Program-made: the position numbers and the translations under genes | Origin: Oreohelix idahoensis | Lineage: Eukaryota; Mollusca; Gastropoda; Stylommatophora; Oreohelicidae | Assembly (NCBI GenBank): GCA_024509875.1 | Contig: JAMPIV010005822.1 | Coordinates: 1 to 64,000, forward strand | Direction: 5' to 3' | DNA: 64,000 nucleotides | Shown: piece by piece, positions 1-12,199 of the stretch | How positions within the stretch are numbered: the stretch's first letter is position 1 | Layout of the letters: each line of letters starts with the position of its first letter | The notes under the pieces: model-generated | Seen by the model: only the letters and a program-made list of their open reading frames with translations | The model's database searches: none | Told to the model about the DNA's origin: nothing

Positions 1-753
1 TGTGAGCGCAACAAATGTAAAAGACTAACCACGATTGTTCGGGCTATAAATTACCTAACTTTGTATGTTTAGTGGAGACTTAGAAAGAAACATTTTTTCA
101 AACACTGTGTCCGAAACGTGCCTCATATGGCTAAGAACTCGCTGATATATCCACTTAGGATGCGTTAGTTTCTAGACCACTATGGCAAAAAAGCATGATA
201 AAGCGACAGTTCTTTGAAGCCAGCACACATTTTTTGCTAAAATAAAAGCCTGGAACATAAGCAGATGGGAATTTGTGCCAAGTAAATTGGTGCCAGAATA
301 CATTGGCTAATCAAACTGTAAATCCCCCCCCCTGTTTTTTGTATAATTTCCATGAAATTGTAGTGGTAAAGTCTATGAACTCAATTACTGTGATCTTTTT
401 AATGAAAATTGAATGTTAAATTGTTAATTTAACGCCTGTATATCATATGAGTTGTAGCTTATCAGTGAGCAAACAGGAGATAAAGCCTATAATGCATCCA
501 GCGCCATAACAGATGGGTGTCCGGAGGGAATTAAAACGGCATGTAATGACCAAAACAGTACACCCAGACACCTGGATTGAATTGAATAGAACGAAAATAA
601 TGCTGGAATTGCAGAGGCGTAGTGACCATTAAGGATAGTTAATGCTGGTAATAAAAGTACGTCAGAATGAAGCTGACAGTTGGCCTAACGCTCTGAACTC
701 AATGTTTGTGATGTAATTGTCTGATCAGTGTGTAAAAAGAAAATATAAATTAG

Positions 754-993
754 TTATGAAGTAGAAGGTACATCCTTCTTGTTTTCAGGGACCGTGGTCT
801 TGATGTTACTGAGCAGCACCTGGTCAGAGCTTTGCTGAATCCAGAGTCGGACAGCATACTCCTTGGTCTTTTTAGCTATCAGTGAGGTGTCTCCAGAGCC
901 CAGGGGAGAATTCGAGCAGAGGAGTCCTTTCCTGCCGCCATCACGCAAGATAAGCTGATTTGGCCAGCTGAGCTCAACATTATATCCCCTCAT
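754..993 (-). CDS. Candidate host exon (weak), possible partner of 8797-8997
   Basis: Unrecognised open frame of about 79 codons ending in TAA at 754. Read on the minus strand, a possible acceptor (TTTCAAG before ATGAGG) sits at the chosen exon edge and is phase 0. That matches the phase-0 donor of the candidate exon at 8797. The predicted residues are mixed and globular-looking (NVELSWPN, YAVRLWIQQSS), unlike the low-complexity frames nearby, and could be a beta-sandwich type extracellular domain. That is only an impression. There is no convincing donor after it and no AATAAA close downstream, so it could be internal with a missed donor, terminal, or chance. No family is recognised. Confidence 0.25.
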   Translation of the reverse strand: MRGYNVELSWPNQLILRDGGRKGLLCSNSPLGSGDTSLIAKKTKEYAVRLWIQQSSDQVLLSNIKTTVPENKKDVPSTS

Positions 994-1020
994 CTTGAAA
1001 TGACTTTGTAAAAATAACAT

Positions 1021-2361
1021 TCAGAGGGGAATTTAATTGTCTTAATATCAGGAACTGAGAACATCTCCAATACTAGTCCCAAAAGACAAACTATTGAAGT
1101 CATGATGACAAATACCAACAGAGCTTGAACAAAACAAAACCAGTATTACCTCATATTACCACTACACAACTGACACACATAGGATATTTTTAATAATATA
1201 TGTCACTACATTATTCATATTGATAAAGTCTGTACATATACTTGTAATTAAAATTGATGGTGATTCCTGGTTCCTTTGTAATTGAATCAGGACACATATT
1301 CATTCATAACAGAAATGAATACATATTGTTATTTGAAAAGTTATCAGTGACTCCTTAAGATATTCTCATAGAGTGTTATATGTATGTGAGTGTCACAGTG
1401 TTGTCAAGAGTAGTGGATTAAATTAAATTGTTTATATGTCTGTTGTTGTGACTTACACTTCATCATACACATACCCTAGACACATAACGTAGTCATCACA
1501 CTATTCCAGAATAATTCTGACTGAGATATATAGATATGTGGTAGCAAGTAAGGTTATCTATAATACACTACTCTTAATAGATATAGATACCTTCACAGCT
1601 GATCTCAGTCAGTACACTAAGTCCCCTATAAATATTTATAACATCCCACTTCACCACACTCCTGAGGTATGAAAGGAAAAGGCATCGAGGAATGGAACGG
1701 GTCACATAACTTTATAAAAGCTTAACCTTTCATGGTGAAGCTTCTAACACTTCATTTCCCTATTGTAATCTCTGACATGGGACTGGCTTTATCTTTGTAA
1801 TAGATAAAACAATTATTGTGATAAATGTTAACATCTTTTGGCTGTGGGGCTGGTTGTGATAAGTTTTTATACACGCGTGACAGCGCAGGGTCTTCTTTTA
1901 AGGTAAACTAGGTGACAGATGGCAGGCCTAGTTGTTGTATGTTCAAGTTGTCAATATACTTTATTGACTCATCTTCCAAGTAAGAACTATCTCTTATTGA
2001 CTGGCCATCACCGCCAGAGTTGTTGATTCCTGGATGGGTTATGGTTCGTTTCTATTATTACCCTGGACTCGTTCTTCCCTCCTTGTTGTTATTAGACAGT
2101 GACTACTTCGTATAGCAGTATTTCCTGATATATAGATATGAGTTTATACCTTATTCACGCACCCACTCCACAACCTTTATAAATCAAACCAACTGGTGTG
2201 ATGGTATTCCAAACGAAAACAGTTTTATTTACATGATACAAGATCCACAATTTTCCAACAGAGCGCATATGACATAAATCTCCATTTTCAATCTATACAT
2301 CCATACCCTGATCCAATCTAGGTTTCGAAGGTATACTTATTACCTCTTCTGCAGACTCTGG

Positions 2362-2398
<37 letters not shown>

Positions 2399-3256
2399 CT
2401 GTTAACATTTTATCCTCCTTTTCTTACTATATCCTCAGGACTTTTGCTAAAGCCTCCCTAAGTCCTTGTATACTAGTTCTCTCCTGTATCAACCTGGTCA
2501 GGTTTAACTCTATTAATTACATCATAATCAAATCAAAGTTTATATTTGCAAATCAAACAACAATGTCAGGTACTTCTGTGGCAAGCATTGATACTTTACC
2601 GCTGACGTGAGAGATTGCATGATTTATCTCATGGATGTCAGTGTGTTGCAAAACCCTTGCTTATTGATCTTAGTCTATGACTAAGCCTCATCTCCTTTAT
2701 ATAACAGCCCATCCTGGCTATCTGCTAATAAAAGTTATCCACTTGGCATTTTTAATCGTGGCTTTGCTTCAATGTTCTCTTTTGTTGCACCCTCCCTTAA
2801 ATGTGAGCGTCATTACCCTCTGATAATATGTTGACCGTATTTCTGAAACATGTCTCTCTTCATATAGTTTATGAATAATAAAAGTCAAAAGTCATTTTTA
2901 CCGTAATTATACAGAATCCAAATACTTATCACAGTTTCCTACTATCACACCTAGGAGCTAGCCCTATAATTTAAACACAGTTTAATCTAGTCCTCTGAAT
3001 TGCTACCCCTAAAAAAAAAAAATAAAAAAAAAGTCTAGACACAGGGACCGGTACAGTGACATTCATGTGTCATTAGGTCCCTTGTGTGAGAACACAGAGG
3101 ATCACTACAGTGACACAGTTTGTCATTGGGTCTTCTTGTGTTGGGACATGTGGTCTTGACCAGAGCCGGGTATGGGCGGGGGCCAATGCAACCTCATGCG
3201 AGGAAAAAATATGCGACCTCATGCGAGGACATTTAAAAAAAAAAAAAAGGTGACAC
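1021..3256. other. AT-rich stretch without recognisable genes
   Basis: No coding potential is visible. It contains a (TA)n tract at about 2367-2393, A-rich runs at 3009-3032 and 3237-3248, and one isolated piece (1843-1874, core TGGGGCTGGTTGTGATAAG) of the 55-bp unit that is tandemly repeated at 3257-3507. Confidence 0.6.
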
Positions 3257-3507
3257 AAACAACAATCACTCACATAGCAGATGTGGGGCTAGTTGTGATA
3301 AGTTTGTATACAAGCAACAATCACTCACACTGCAGATGTGGGGCTGGTTGTGATAAGTTTGTATACAAGCAACAATCACTCACACAGCAGATGTGGGACT
3401 AGTTGTGATAAGTTTTTATACAAGCAACAATCACTCACACAGCAGATGTGGGGCTAGTTGTGATAAGTTTTTTATACAAGCAACAATCACTCACACAGCA
3501 GATGTGT
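3257..3507 (+). repeat. 55-bp tandem repeat, about 4.5 copies
   Basis: Units start with AACAATCACTCACA at 3261, 3316, 3371, 3426 and 3482, giving a period of 55-56 bp. Units differ by a few substitutions and by T-run length. The second half of the unit (TGTGGGGCTGGTTGTGATAA) occurs once more at 1843-1874, so the unit is also dispersed. It lies just downstream of an A-rich tract. Confidence 0.9.
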
Positions 3508-5901
3508 AGATCATATCAAGAATTTGGTTTGGTTTTGGTTTGTGTCGTGTGGTGAGTCACTGGGGCAACTACGACAGTAGTTTTTGCCAGGAATAGTCTA
3601 TGAGATATTAGATATAAGGTCTCTAGAAATTGGCTCGTTAAGAAAGAAAAAAAGACCTATTCGAGATAGGGACAAGAAGACAGGAATGCGAATGCTTTCC
3701 ACTAGACAGTGTTTTCTAATAAATTATGGAAAGAGTTCTGTTTCCCCACGATCTTAGCTTCTGCCCTTAGATCCCGTAAAGAAAAAGCCCCCAACCTCAT
3801 CTGAGTAGAGAAAGGTTCCTATAGGTGAATATGTAACACCGACAGCACGAGTGATACACCAACAAACTCTTGATAATGATCAACTGATCGTTGGGTTTAT
3901 TAATGAAATATCCACACATATAGGGTTAGTAATGGTTAGAACGTGATGATGGTGAAAGACGATTCACACAAAACACACAGATGAGATAATAAAATTACAG
4001 TTAATTAAGTAATAGTTAATTAAGGATGAACTGGTGTAGAGTGAAATGATGATGTGATATGATACGTGTTACCAAAATGGTGAGTACTCTACACAGTCCA
4101 TGTGTCTCTAAATGCTTCTCCTAGATATGAGGATTCACATGTATGCATAAAATGTCCCAAGTTGTTATACGTTATGTCGAATGGGGTATCTCTAAGTCGA
4201 GGACGTTCTGATGAATACTGTTGTCGTACGGAGAACGCTGACGAGATATTTATGTATATTCCTTCACTGTTTGAGTATATCTCTGTAGTGTGGATCAACA
4301 GTTAATAGTTGTCATATGAACAAAAAGGTCTGTGGTCTAATCTCCCGACGGTACTGGTCAGACTGGATATCTTCACGAAATGTTAGTGATATGTAGACTC
4401 ATAATCTTGCGTATGTAGTCGTGATTCATATACTTTCGAGTCTGCTTCATAAAATGCGCTTAAGAGTGTGTTGCACGTGGTATAAATATGCGATTCCTCT
4501 TTTGAGCTCTTTTGCTTGACTTCAGATAATAATGATCTTTCGAGTGATTAGAGTTTATGATGACTCTGTATTGAACTTGTGATAACGATGTATTGAACTT
4601 GTGATAACTCTGTATTGAACTTGTTAGCAAGCAGTATATGGTGACGAAAAATGCTGCGTCCACCTTATGACTTGTGGGTGAGACAATATTCCTTTTAAAT
4701 TGAGGAATGAAAGATGTCCTATGGCGAATTCTGCTAGCCAAATGTCCGTTTTTGATAACTTATTTCTGGTTAGACGTCAGACACGTTGCGTGTAGACTCA
4801 GACTTCTGATGAACTGAAGACACACAAAAGTCTTCGTAAGTTTTTCACATTTAACATCACTGGTTGACTTTCATTTAAACTACTGCTCATTATTCATCTC
4901 CCTCTCTCTCTGAGTTCAATTCTAATGATGTTAAATATCTTGTGCATGAGAGTGTGTGCATATGGGAGACTGTGATGATGATAAAGGTGAAATATGAACT
5001 ATTAATTACCTTCTATCATCCTATCATCTTCTATGAAAATCTTCTGATTTTATTAATCAGTTATGCCAAGAATTATTTTGAAAACTTTATCTTACGCAAA
5101 TTTTATCTGTGAGGCTTAAAATAAACAAAATTAAGAAAATGTATTAATAAGTATAAGATCTACTAACCTTCTTTTCCCTTCGCAAAATCCTTTAAGAACA
5201 CAATTAATCACGGAACTGAATTATCATCCACTCTGAATAAACACGTGTATTAGGCTATGCGTTTTTGGGTTTGATCTCTTCCTCACAAGGTAAAAACCTG
5301 GACTGCCTCACTCTAGTAGATTATGCGGTATTATATATTTCTGGAAGTCACCCTGCCCAAGCTGGGCGTCCAATGTGGTCAACCCACGCTTGTCTGAACC
5401 GCGGCCACGTTTTCCCCTGGCCAATCTGGGCGTCCAATGTGGTGTCACAGAAATTACAGTTTGATTAGGATGACCATATGTGTTTTTACCAGATTTATCA
5501 CGATACAATGTGGGCTTCAAATGATAATGTCAGGCATGTGGACTCAATCAAAGGACTTTATTTCCCCCGATGAAAGAACAAATGTGGTTCTCTAGATACC
5601 GGTCGCGAGTAATCACAACAATGAAATAGCAAATGTGGATCGCAAATATGAGATGAGAGAGCAAATGTCGGAGAAAATACAGTATGAAGAATGTAGGAAA
5701 AGATGGAGCAATAAGGCCTTTGCGCTCGTTTATCACAGTTTGATTTTAAGGAATATCTTCATTGCACACGGACGATTCCATCAGTGCTCTTATCTCCTCC
5801 CTTAGATCACACAAGATGATCTCAGCACAGTGCACAAATACCGTAGCACCAGTGAGAATCCCAATGTGTGTATGTAGGAATCACACATTCTTTAAACATA
5901 T
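3508..5901. other. Stretch without recognisable genes
   Basis: Only short, unconvincing frames on both strands. The phrase GGGCGTCCAATGTGGT occurs twice (about 5364-5379 and 5428-5443), with a looser third copy near 5506. This resembles the primer-binding-site neighbourhood of some LTR retroelements, but no LTR pair was found around it, so it stays unassigned. Confidence 0.5.
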
Positions 5902-6200
5902 TTTGTGGGTAGGTTTCTAATTTTTTTTTAATTTTGCCAGGGCAGCGACCTTATGGCTTACTCTTGACGATTTCCTATTGCTGTGAGATTTATAACGTGA
6001 ACAATTTGCAGTCCAGACCTTATACTTGTTTGCCCTGCTCCAGAAGGCTAGGCATCAGATCTCGCTACCTATGAGACCAGGAGGGACTATGAATGATTAG
6101 GTCCACTTGTTCTGAAAAGAAATGTCCATAAATTATATTCCCTCTACTGGGAATCGAACCGGTACCTCTACAATTCGAGGCGGACGCCATCTTACTCGCC
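5902..6200 (-). mobile_element. tRNA-derived SINE, family 2 (minus copy)
   Basis: Read on the minus strand it starts with a tRNA-like head (GGCGAGTAAGATGG), with a B-box GGTTCGATTCC near 6147-6157. A body follows that matches the plus-strand copy at 12200-12514, including CTGCCCTGGCAAA and the tail TTAGAAACCTACCCACAA. The internal pol III A/B boxes and the shared head-body-tail order define a SINE. The two copies differ by many substitutions, so neither looks young. Confidence 0.75.
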
Positions 6201-6283
6201 ATTTAGATGCACTCGTTCCGAAATGCCTGGGTAAAAGAGGCGTTTGGGTCTAAGTCTCTGGCTTTTATGGATGTCTTAATCAT

Positions 6284-6417
6284 ATACTTACCTGGCAAAG
6301 GAGATACCGGGATCATTAAGGCGGTGCTCCGAGGGTGAGGCCCTTCCATTGCCCACTGGCTGGGTAGACCCCTGCGATCACCCCAAATACGGGTGACTCG
6401 GGTCAATTCTGCGACAG
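6284..6417 (+). ncRNA. U1 snRNA-like sequence, probably a 3'-truncated pseudogene
   Basis: It begins exactly with ATACTTACCTGG, the 5'-splice-site-recognising 5' end of U1 snRNA. It then keeps the order of U1 landmarks: GATCATTAAGG at the U1-70K loop position, CCATTGCCC at the U1A loop position (CCATTGCAC in animals), and CCCTGCGATC of stem-loop III. The match is over about 130 nt of a molecule usually near 164 nt. The Sm site is degraded (AATTCTGCG instead of A-U-rich followed by GG) and the GC-rich terminal stem-loop IV is absent. This suggests a non-functional copy. No PSE could be judged because mollusc PSE consensus is not known to me. Confidence 0.8.
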
Positions 6418-6734
6418 ATCTACCGAATCGGATCCAAGGAAGCTATGGAGACTTCCTGACTTTAAGACGCCTTTATACTCTGAATAAAGGTCGATCGCCT
6501 GACCATGATTTATAACCTGAGGTTTAAGCATTTATGATATTTACTCAGTGACCATTAGTAGGCGCCATGATGTCTGAGGAAGTGAAATGCTGACAAAAAG
6601 CGAGGAAAAGACCGTATTGCAACATGAAAAATACTGACGACAAAAGAAGAAACAGAAGGTACGTGATGGGAGACAAAGATGGAGAGAGGAATAGACTATG
6701 TTACGACAGCAGGAGTTAACTGGTTTAAAAAATT

Positions 6735-8160
6735 TATTTTCCCAAGGCAGCGTGGTACAACAAGACCATACCAAAGGATTGTGAGATTGCCATCATAACA
6801 CCAATTTTCAAAAAGGGTGACAATCGACAGTGTAGAAAGCATAGAGGCATATCCCTTCTCAGTGTCCCTGGTAAAATCTACTCTAGAATCCTAGAGCAGA
6901 GACTCCGACGCCTATCTGAGCTACAGTTGGATGAGGTCCAATGCGGATTCCGAGCAAACCGAAGTACTCAAGACCTAATCTTCACACTCAGACAGATGAG
7001 TGAAAAGGCCCTTGAGTATAAGAGTTAGATGCATCTGTGTTTCATAGATCTGGAAAAGGCGTTTGACAGGGTCCCCTGGAGCAAACTTCGGGACTGTTTG
7101 GCAAGGAAGAATATTCCAGCACCTCTGATTCATGCTATACAGAGCTTCTACAAGTCTTGCAGAAATTATGTGAGGACAGCAAACCATAAGTCAGAAGAGT
7201 TCAGGACCACCGCTGGTGTAAGACAAGGTGATATCCTATCACCTTACCTCTTCATACTCCTTATGGACGATGTCATCAAGGCATGTAAGGAGAGAACAAG
7301 AAAGTATTCAGTGGGGTACTGGAAGATGAGACAGGTCTATATTTCGGAGCTGGCTTTTGCTGATGATGTTGCCCTGATTGCTAAATCAGAGGCACATCTT
7401 CAATTCAACCTGCAAGTCTGGAAGGAAGAGCTGGAGAAGAGAGGGATGGTCATAAGCAGCTCTAAAACAAAATCCATGGTGATATCACGAGAAGAAAGAA
7501 GACATCAGATTAAGCTGGGAGAACCGGTCCTGGAGCAGGTCGACCACTTTAAATACCTCGAAGCTATTATAGACCGAAAGGGAGGCATCAAAGAAGAGTT
7601 GGCCACTCAAAAAGCAGCAGCTGGCAGACTTTTTCAGGCCATAAATCGAGGATTCCTCAGCAAGAGAGAGGTTGGTAAGAAAACGAAGATGGCTGTATAC
7701 CGCTCCACCTATGTCCCAGTCTTGACATATGGATGCGAGTCATGGGCAATGACTACAACCCATAAAAGCCAGATCCAGACCTCAGAAATGAGGTATATAT
7801 GAAGAAGGTGGTTGAAGTAACAAGAAGAGTCATGGTCCGCAACCAGACGATACGTCAATGCCTTAAATCCTACCCCCTGCAGACCCAAGTAGAACAGTCC
7901 CAATTAAGATGGTTTGGCCATGTCTGCAGAATGGGAGAAAATCGGATACCACGACAAGCATGGGAAACAAAGAGCCAAGGATCCAGACCCCGAGGACGAC
8001 CCCGAGTCCGCTGGGAGGACAACATTAGACAATCTTTGAAGGACCGAGGACTAGAATGGAACCAGGCCGGGAGGAAGACAGCCGATAGGATAATCTGGCG
8101 CTCTCTCTTCCAAACATCTACACCTCACGCTAGAATTGGAACGACTAAGTAAGTAAGTAT
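6735..8160 (+). pseudogene. RTE-type non-LTR retrotransposon, reverse transcriptase part (RTE-A)
   Basis: 5'-truncated LINE. The readable frame runs from about 6760 with typical RT phrases (IITPIFKKGDN, RGISLLSVPGKI, CGFRANRSTQD), then CFIDLEKAFDRVPW, GVRQGDILSPYLF and the active-site block FADD near 7364. A TAG at 7026-7028 interrupts the frame just before ATG 7029, and a frameshift near 7795 moves the C-terminal part (to 8152) into another frame. The C-terminal WFGHVCRMGENR and RGRPRVRWEDN phrases are the usual RTE tail. The 3' end is a short (TAAG)n tail at 8145-8158. The endonuclease domain is missing. The same family supplies the fragment nested at 21390-21630. Confidence 0.92.
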
Positions 8161-8175
8161 TAACGACCCCAAGTA

Positions 8176-8391
8176 AAAGGTAAAGGTAAAGGATTCCGTT
8201 ACACGCCCATTGAGGCATATTGGGAATATGGTGTTAGGCCCATATTTTTTTGACCATCAGCACACTAGGGGTGATGTGGTCAGCATCACGCCGGCCGCCT
8301 TAACCTTCCCAGAAGTTGCTCTTGTACCCAATTGTGGCTGGGTCGACCCAGGAGCCGTTTGTGGCCTAAAAAAAAATCATACCTCATCATT
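8176..8391 (-). mobile_element. SINE family 1, headless minus copy with 10-bp target-site duplication
   Basis: 216-bp insertion flanked by the direct repeat ACCCCAAGTA at 8166-8175 and 8392-8401. Read on the minus strand it matches the body of the full SINE at 9883-10137 (TAGGCC, AAACGGCTCCTG, GTCGACCCAG, ATATGGGCCTAAC). It starts just after where the tRNA-like head ends, so it is 5'-truncated. The 3' tail is a (CCTTTA)n run. It landed about 15 bp past the 3' end of RTE-A. Confidence 0.88.
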
Positions 8392-8796
8392 ACCCCAAGT
8401 ACACGTGTAAAAAGGCATCGGCTAATGCCTTAACTGCATTCATCTGAGCAAAAAGTATGTGAGCCAGGATTGGCGTATGTTGTTATTTTACATTTTATAT
8501 TTTCATTTCTAACATTTTAATTTAAAATGTAAATTTTACCATGTGAATATTAATATGTGAAAATCGTTAGTGGATGCCCCAGTCATTTGAGGCTGGAAAC
8601 CTCAGCGCATAGAACGGTGATTTCATGAACCACCACTGCACGGGCTGGTGACTGCTTTATTACTAGTCTCTTAAATAGAACTAAACGCATCAGAAGTGCC
8701 AAGTTCCATAGGGAGCAGGGATGGAAACATGAAAGACATCATGTACATTTTAATTATAATACTTACAGTTTCAAATCATTGTTTATATTCTTTTAC

Positions 8797-8997
8797 CAAA
8801 GTTGTTGGTGCTGGTACCAGTTGAAGGGTATAATCTCTGGAACAAGAAGGGAACAGTGGTCTGAGCTTTAAGACGAGGGACCAACTTTGTAGACTCTCCC
8901 TGACACTCCTGGGAACGAGCTGCACCCTACAACCTTGACCAGCGACGAGCGTGAGCAGTGTAAAAAGAACCAACCCAGCGGGAGCAGAAACAGCCAC
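8797..8997 (-). CDS. Candidate host exon with signal-peptide-like segment (weak)
   Basis: 67 in-frame codons on the minus strand ending at a possible donor (TTTG then GTAAAA). The first 20 codons read as a hydrophobic leader (GLVLFTLLTLVAGQG) followed by Cys and a charged segment, as in a secreted protein. The frame has no ATG: codon 1 is GTG. If real, the start codon must lie in an upstream exon or in the overlapping frame, whose ATG is near 9044. A possible acceptor CTGCCAG lies just upstream. Phase 0 at the donor agrees with the candidate exon at 754-993. Family not recognised. A chance ORF is a serious alternative. Confidence 0.22.
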
Positions 8998-9580
8998 TGG
9001 CAGCTAAGTGCACTATATAAGCTGCCAAAGTGAACTCTTTTCATAGAACCTACTATCAACCAATGATGAACTCTTTCTGTTAAACTATTCTATTATTTTC
9101 AAACTGTTATATCTTAAGTGATTTTTACATTTTGTTATTTGTAATTTTACAAATTTAACTTAGATTTAATCATTTTAAAGGTACTGCATGTTTGTCTCAG
9201 TCAATTTACTACACACTCTCTAAACAGAGCTATACCAGAATAATACGAATTCCACCGTGTAAATCAGAGGTGGGGGCTTGAACGAGCTAAGATTAATCAT
9301 TGCTTAATTTTATCACAAAATTTGTCGGCAGATTCTAGAATTGACGTGCTCGGCCGGTGCAGCTTTCTTTACGCTTATCTGAATGTCTTGTGAAACACCA
9401 TTGAGATAAAAGCGTCATTACACTTCTATTTACAAATCTGCCAAGAGTAATCTTGTGCGAAGGTAGACACATTTGAAGCCCATATTAGATACTCTTGTGT
9501 TTTGGCCACTGTTGGACCACTACTGCAAAGCAGGGGAGGCACTACCGTAACACAGTGCCGAAGGAAATACTTTGTTTAAT

Positions 9581-9744
9581 TTGCTCAATAAAATGATATA
9601 ATACTATAAAAATACGACGTTATTGGATGATAGTAAATCTGGTCGCTGTTATAATATTTAACTTGTTCAATAAAATGATATAATTCTATAAAAATACGAC
9701 GTTATTGGATGATAGTAAATCTGGTCGCTGTTATAATATTTAAC
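9581..9744. repeat. 82-bp tandem duplication
   Basis: Two adjacent copies (9581-9662 and 9663-9744), nearly identical, differing at about two positions (GCTC/GTTC and ATAC/ATTC). AT-rich, with no coding content. A recent simple duplication. Confidence 0.93.
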
Positions 9745-9882
9745 GTTTTCTACTAGTGTTTTATAAATAATTATTTTAACATACACATTATGACTATATC
9801 GTAGTTCTAAACTCTTTTGTATTATGCGATGTCTTGATTAAACTTTACTAATACCAACCTAATAACAGTAAACACCACACAG

Positions 9883-10137
9883 GGAGCGACGGTAGCATAG
9901 TGGTTAGTGCACTGGCTTCCTAGCTCAGTGGTCTGTGGTTCGATCCCCAGATGATGTGGGTTTTTTTTAGGCCGCAAACGGCTCCTGAGTCGACCCAGCC
10001 CCAATTGGGAACCAGAGCAACTTCTGGGATGGTTAAGACGGCCCCTAGTGTGCCGATGGTCAAGAAAATATGGGCCTAACACGGTATTCCCAATATGCCT
10101 CAATGGGCGTGTAATGGGATCCTCTACTTTTACCTTT
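9883..10137 (+). mobile_element. tRNA-derived SINE, family 1 (full-length copy)
   Basis: tRNA-like head with A-box TAGCATAGTGG (9893-9903) and B-box GGTTCGATCCC (9937-9947), so pol III could initiate inside it. A T-run, a conserved body (AAACGGCTCCTGAGTCGACC) and a (TTTAC)n-type 3' tail ending at 10137 follow. A short imperfect flanking repeat (about ACACAG) is present at 9877-9882 and 10141-10146. The body is shared with the truncated minus copy at 8176-8391. Confidence 0.85.
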
Positions 10138-10680
10138 ACAACACAGTGTTGTCAGTGCTAAAAAGCGCACTTCATCAATCTCTTGAACATACTGTATTAC
10201 AAAACATTCCAGACAATGAGTCCGCCGCCACTGCTCTAATAGATACACGCCTTTATAAATAAATAATTGAGATACTTACCTACTCATGAAGAAATGGCAC
10301 TACAGTTTATACATTTCTCACTTGTTCCCCACTGGTATAAGTCTAGTGCTTCGTGCCCAGGGAAACAATCCTACTAATACATAAATACTACATTTATTGA
10401 AATGGTTTTTTTTTCCAGATTACATATTTTCAAACATCAACTTCGTTTAACTATTAAAAAAAAACAACAAAAAACTACAAATACGTTATTACACTTTCTG
10501 TATTTTTTTTTAATACATGTTACACACGATGATAATAGAGTTGTGAACACTTACGTGTTCTGACACTACTGAAGTCCATTGGGATGTCCCCACATTCTAA
10601 TACTGACAGCTGAAAGTTGTGGGTGACACAATGTGACGTCAGCACTAAAAAGTTTCTCTACAACAATGTCTTGAACATTC

Positions 10681-10770
10681 ATTATTTATTTATCACCCTT
10701 CAGCTCCCACAAGCAACATAGACCTTCAACAAAATTATGTCAAGTCTTCATGTCATGTGATGTTACAAAT
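10681..10770 (-). mobile_element. RTE-C 3'-end fragment
   Basis: Read on the minus strand it resembles the 3' end of the RTE-C element at 31069-31140: a GACATG-rich segment, then GTTGAAGGTCTATGTT and an A/T-rich tetranucleotide tail (AAATAAATAATG against ATGAATGAATGAAC). It is short and diverged, with no protein content kept. Confidence 0.45.
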
Positions 10771-10853
10771 TATCCTAGACAAACGTATCTTGGACAATAG
10801 TTTTTTTTTTTTCATTTCAATTTGCGTGAGAAGTTATTTTGTTTTTGACTGTA

Positions 10854-10969
10854 GAAAAACTGTAAAGCTAGCTACAATGAAAAATTGTATTTGGTAGATC
10901 ACAGCCTCGTTGAAAAACTGTAAAGCTAGCTACAATGACAAATTGTATTTGGTAGACCACAGCCAGGCT
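10854..10969. repeat. 58-bp tandem duplication
   Basis: Two copies (10854-10911 and 10912-10969), each starting GAAAAACTGTAAAGCTAGC and differing at a handful of positions near the end. No coding content. Confidence 0.9.
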
Positions 10970-12199
10970 TGGTCGGTGGTGCCTTAATGACCAGGTTTTG
11001 TGGGTCAAGTCAAGTTACTTGAATAATCAGTTCCAGTCACGTGGTCCATTTATTATGGTGGATTTATAACATTTTTTCCATACAACTCATAATTTTTATT
11101 TACACAGTGATATTCTCGTTTGATTTGTGTTCGTTATAACCATTATCATTAGTCTTGTATTGATATTGGTTTATTTGTTCTTTTCTTCTTGTCTAGAGCA
11201 ATTTTTTAATTAAAATGTGTCACAGTTGTTAATCACTATTTTTTGTTTAATAATGGGCGACATCTGTGCACTGTAATTCTCGTTAGTTATGTATAGTTTA
11301 TTTGTGTCTTACTTCTCGTATCACAAAAAGTGTTCACGTGATGCACAAGTCGGCGTCGTAAACAATTATCTCCTTGTTAGACTCTCACCTCCAATCACAA
11401 CTAGAAAACTAACTATAACTAATTACTAGGAATATAACCAGCAATAATAAAACCAACACATGGAAAGTGGGATCGGAATCAGACTTGAAAATGAAAGTGG
11501 GCAGGGAGATATCCAGAACAGCTAGCACAGAACAGATGGACTCGCCACGTGATAACTGAAGGACAGTGTTTCACAGGATGAGATAGAATGAAGGTTGTGG
11601 CGATAGATACACTAACAGTAGACAAGAAACAGTGTCACACAGACTGTTTATATTGCACATTTCTGTACAATTATCGTAGTTTACTTTCGGATCTAAGAAG
11701 TGAAGACTTAAAAAGTCCCACATAGTAAACAATGAAATAAATAAATACGGAAACTTGACGTCTGTGAACAGTAAATAAAAGATTAGGTCAGAGGTCGGTA
11801 ACCAGTCGATCCCAATCTACCGGCAGATACCTGTGGTGACTGCGGGAAAAAGTCTTTATAAATTAGGAACATTTCGGAATAGACCTCTCCTGCCAGCATT
11901 TAAAATGGCGATGTCGCCGGGATCACGTGTCCTTTTTCTACATTTCCACTGAAAACTCTGGACCTGGCTGCTAAAATACATCGGTAAACAGCATGAGATA
12001 GGAGTGTAATCTTTTCATTGTAAGGTTGATAATCCCAACTCTCGCTTACAATTAAACTAATTCAGCTGCTTGGAAGATGGTCGCACCAGCAAAGATATTT
12101 TCTACGGACAATGGCATAAATGACAAAAGAACAGTCGGGCAACCACAGCTGAGGGTTCAAAGATATGTGCACGAGAGACATGAAGGCAACCCCACAGTC
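10970..12199. other. Stretch without recognisable genes
   Basis: AT-rich DNA with short frames only. I could not assign any element or RNA. It ends where the SINE at 12200 begins. Confidence 0.5.

Noticed and set aside
4089..4305. Overlapping frames on both strands at 4.1-4.3 kb
   Set aside because: Short, mutually antisense, no recognisable motif, no splice or promoter context.
5354..5446. LTR retroelement primer-binding site (GGGCGTCCAATGTGG)
   Set aside because: Occurs twice without LTR ends or internal coding sequence nearby; too little to call an element.
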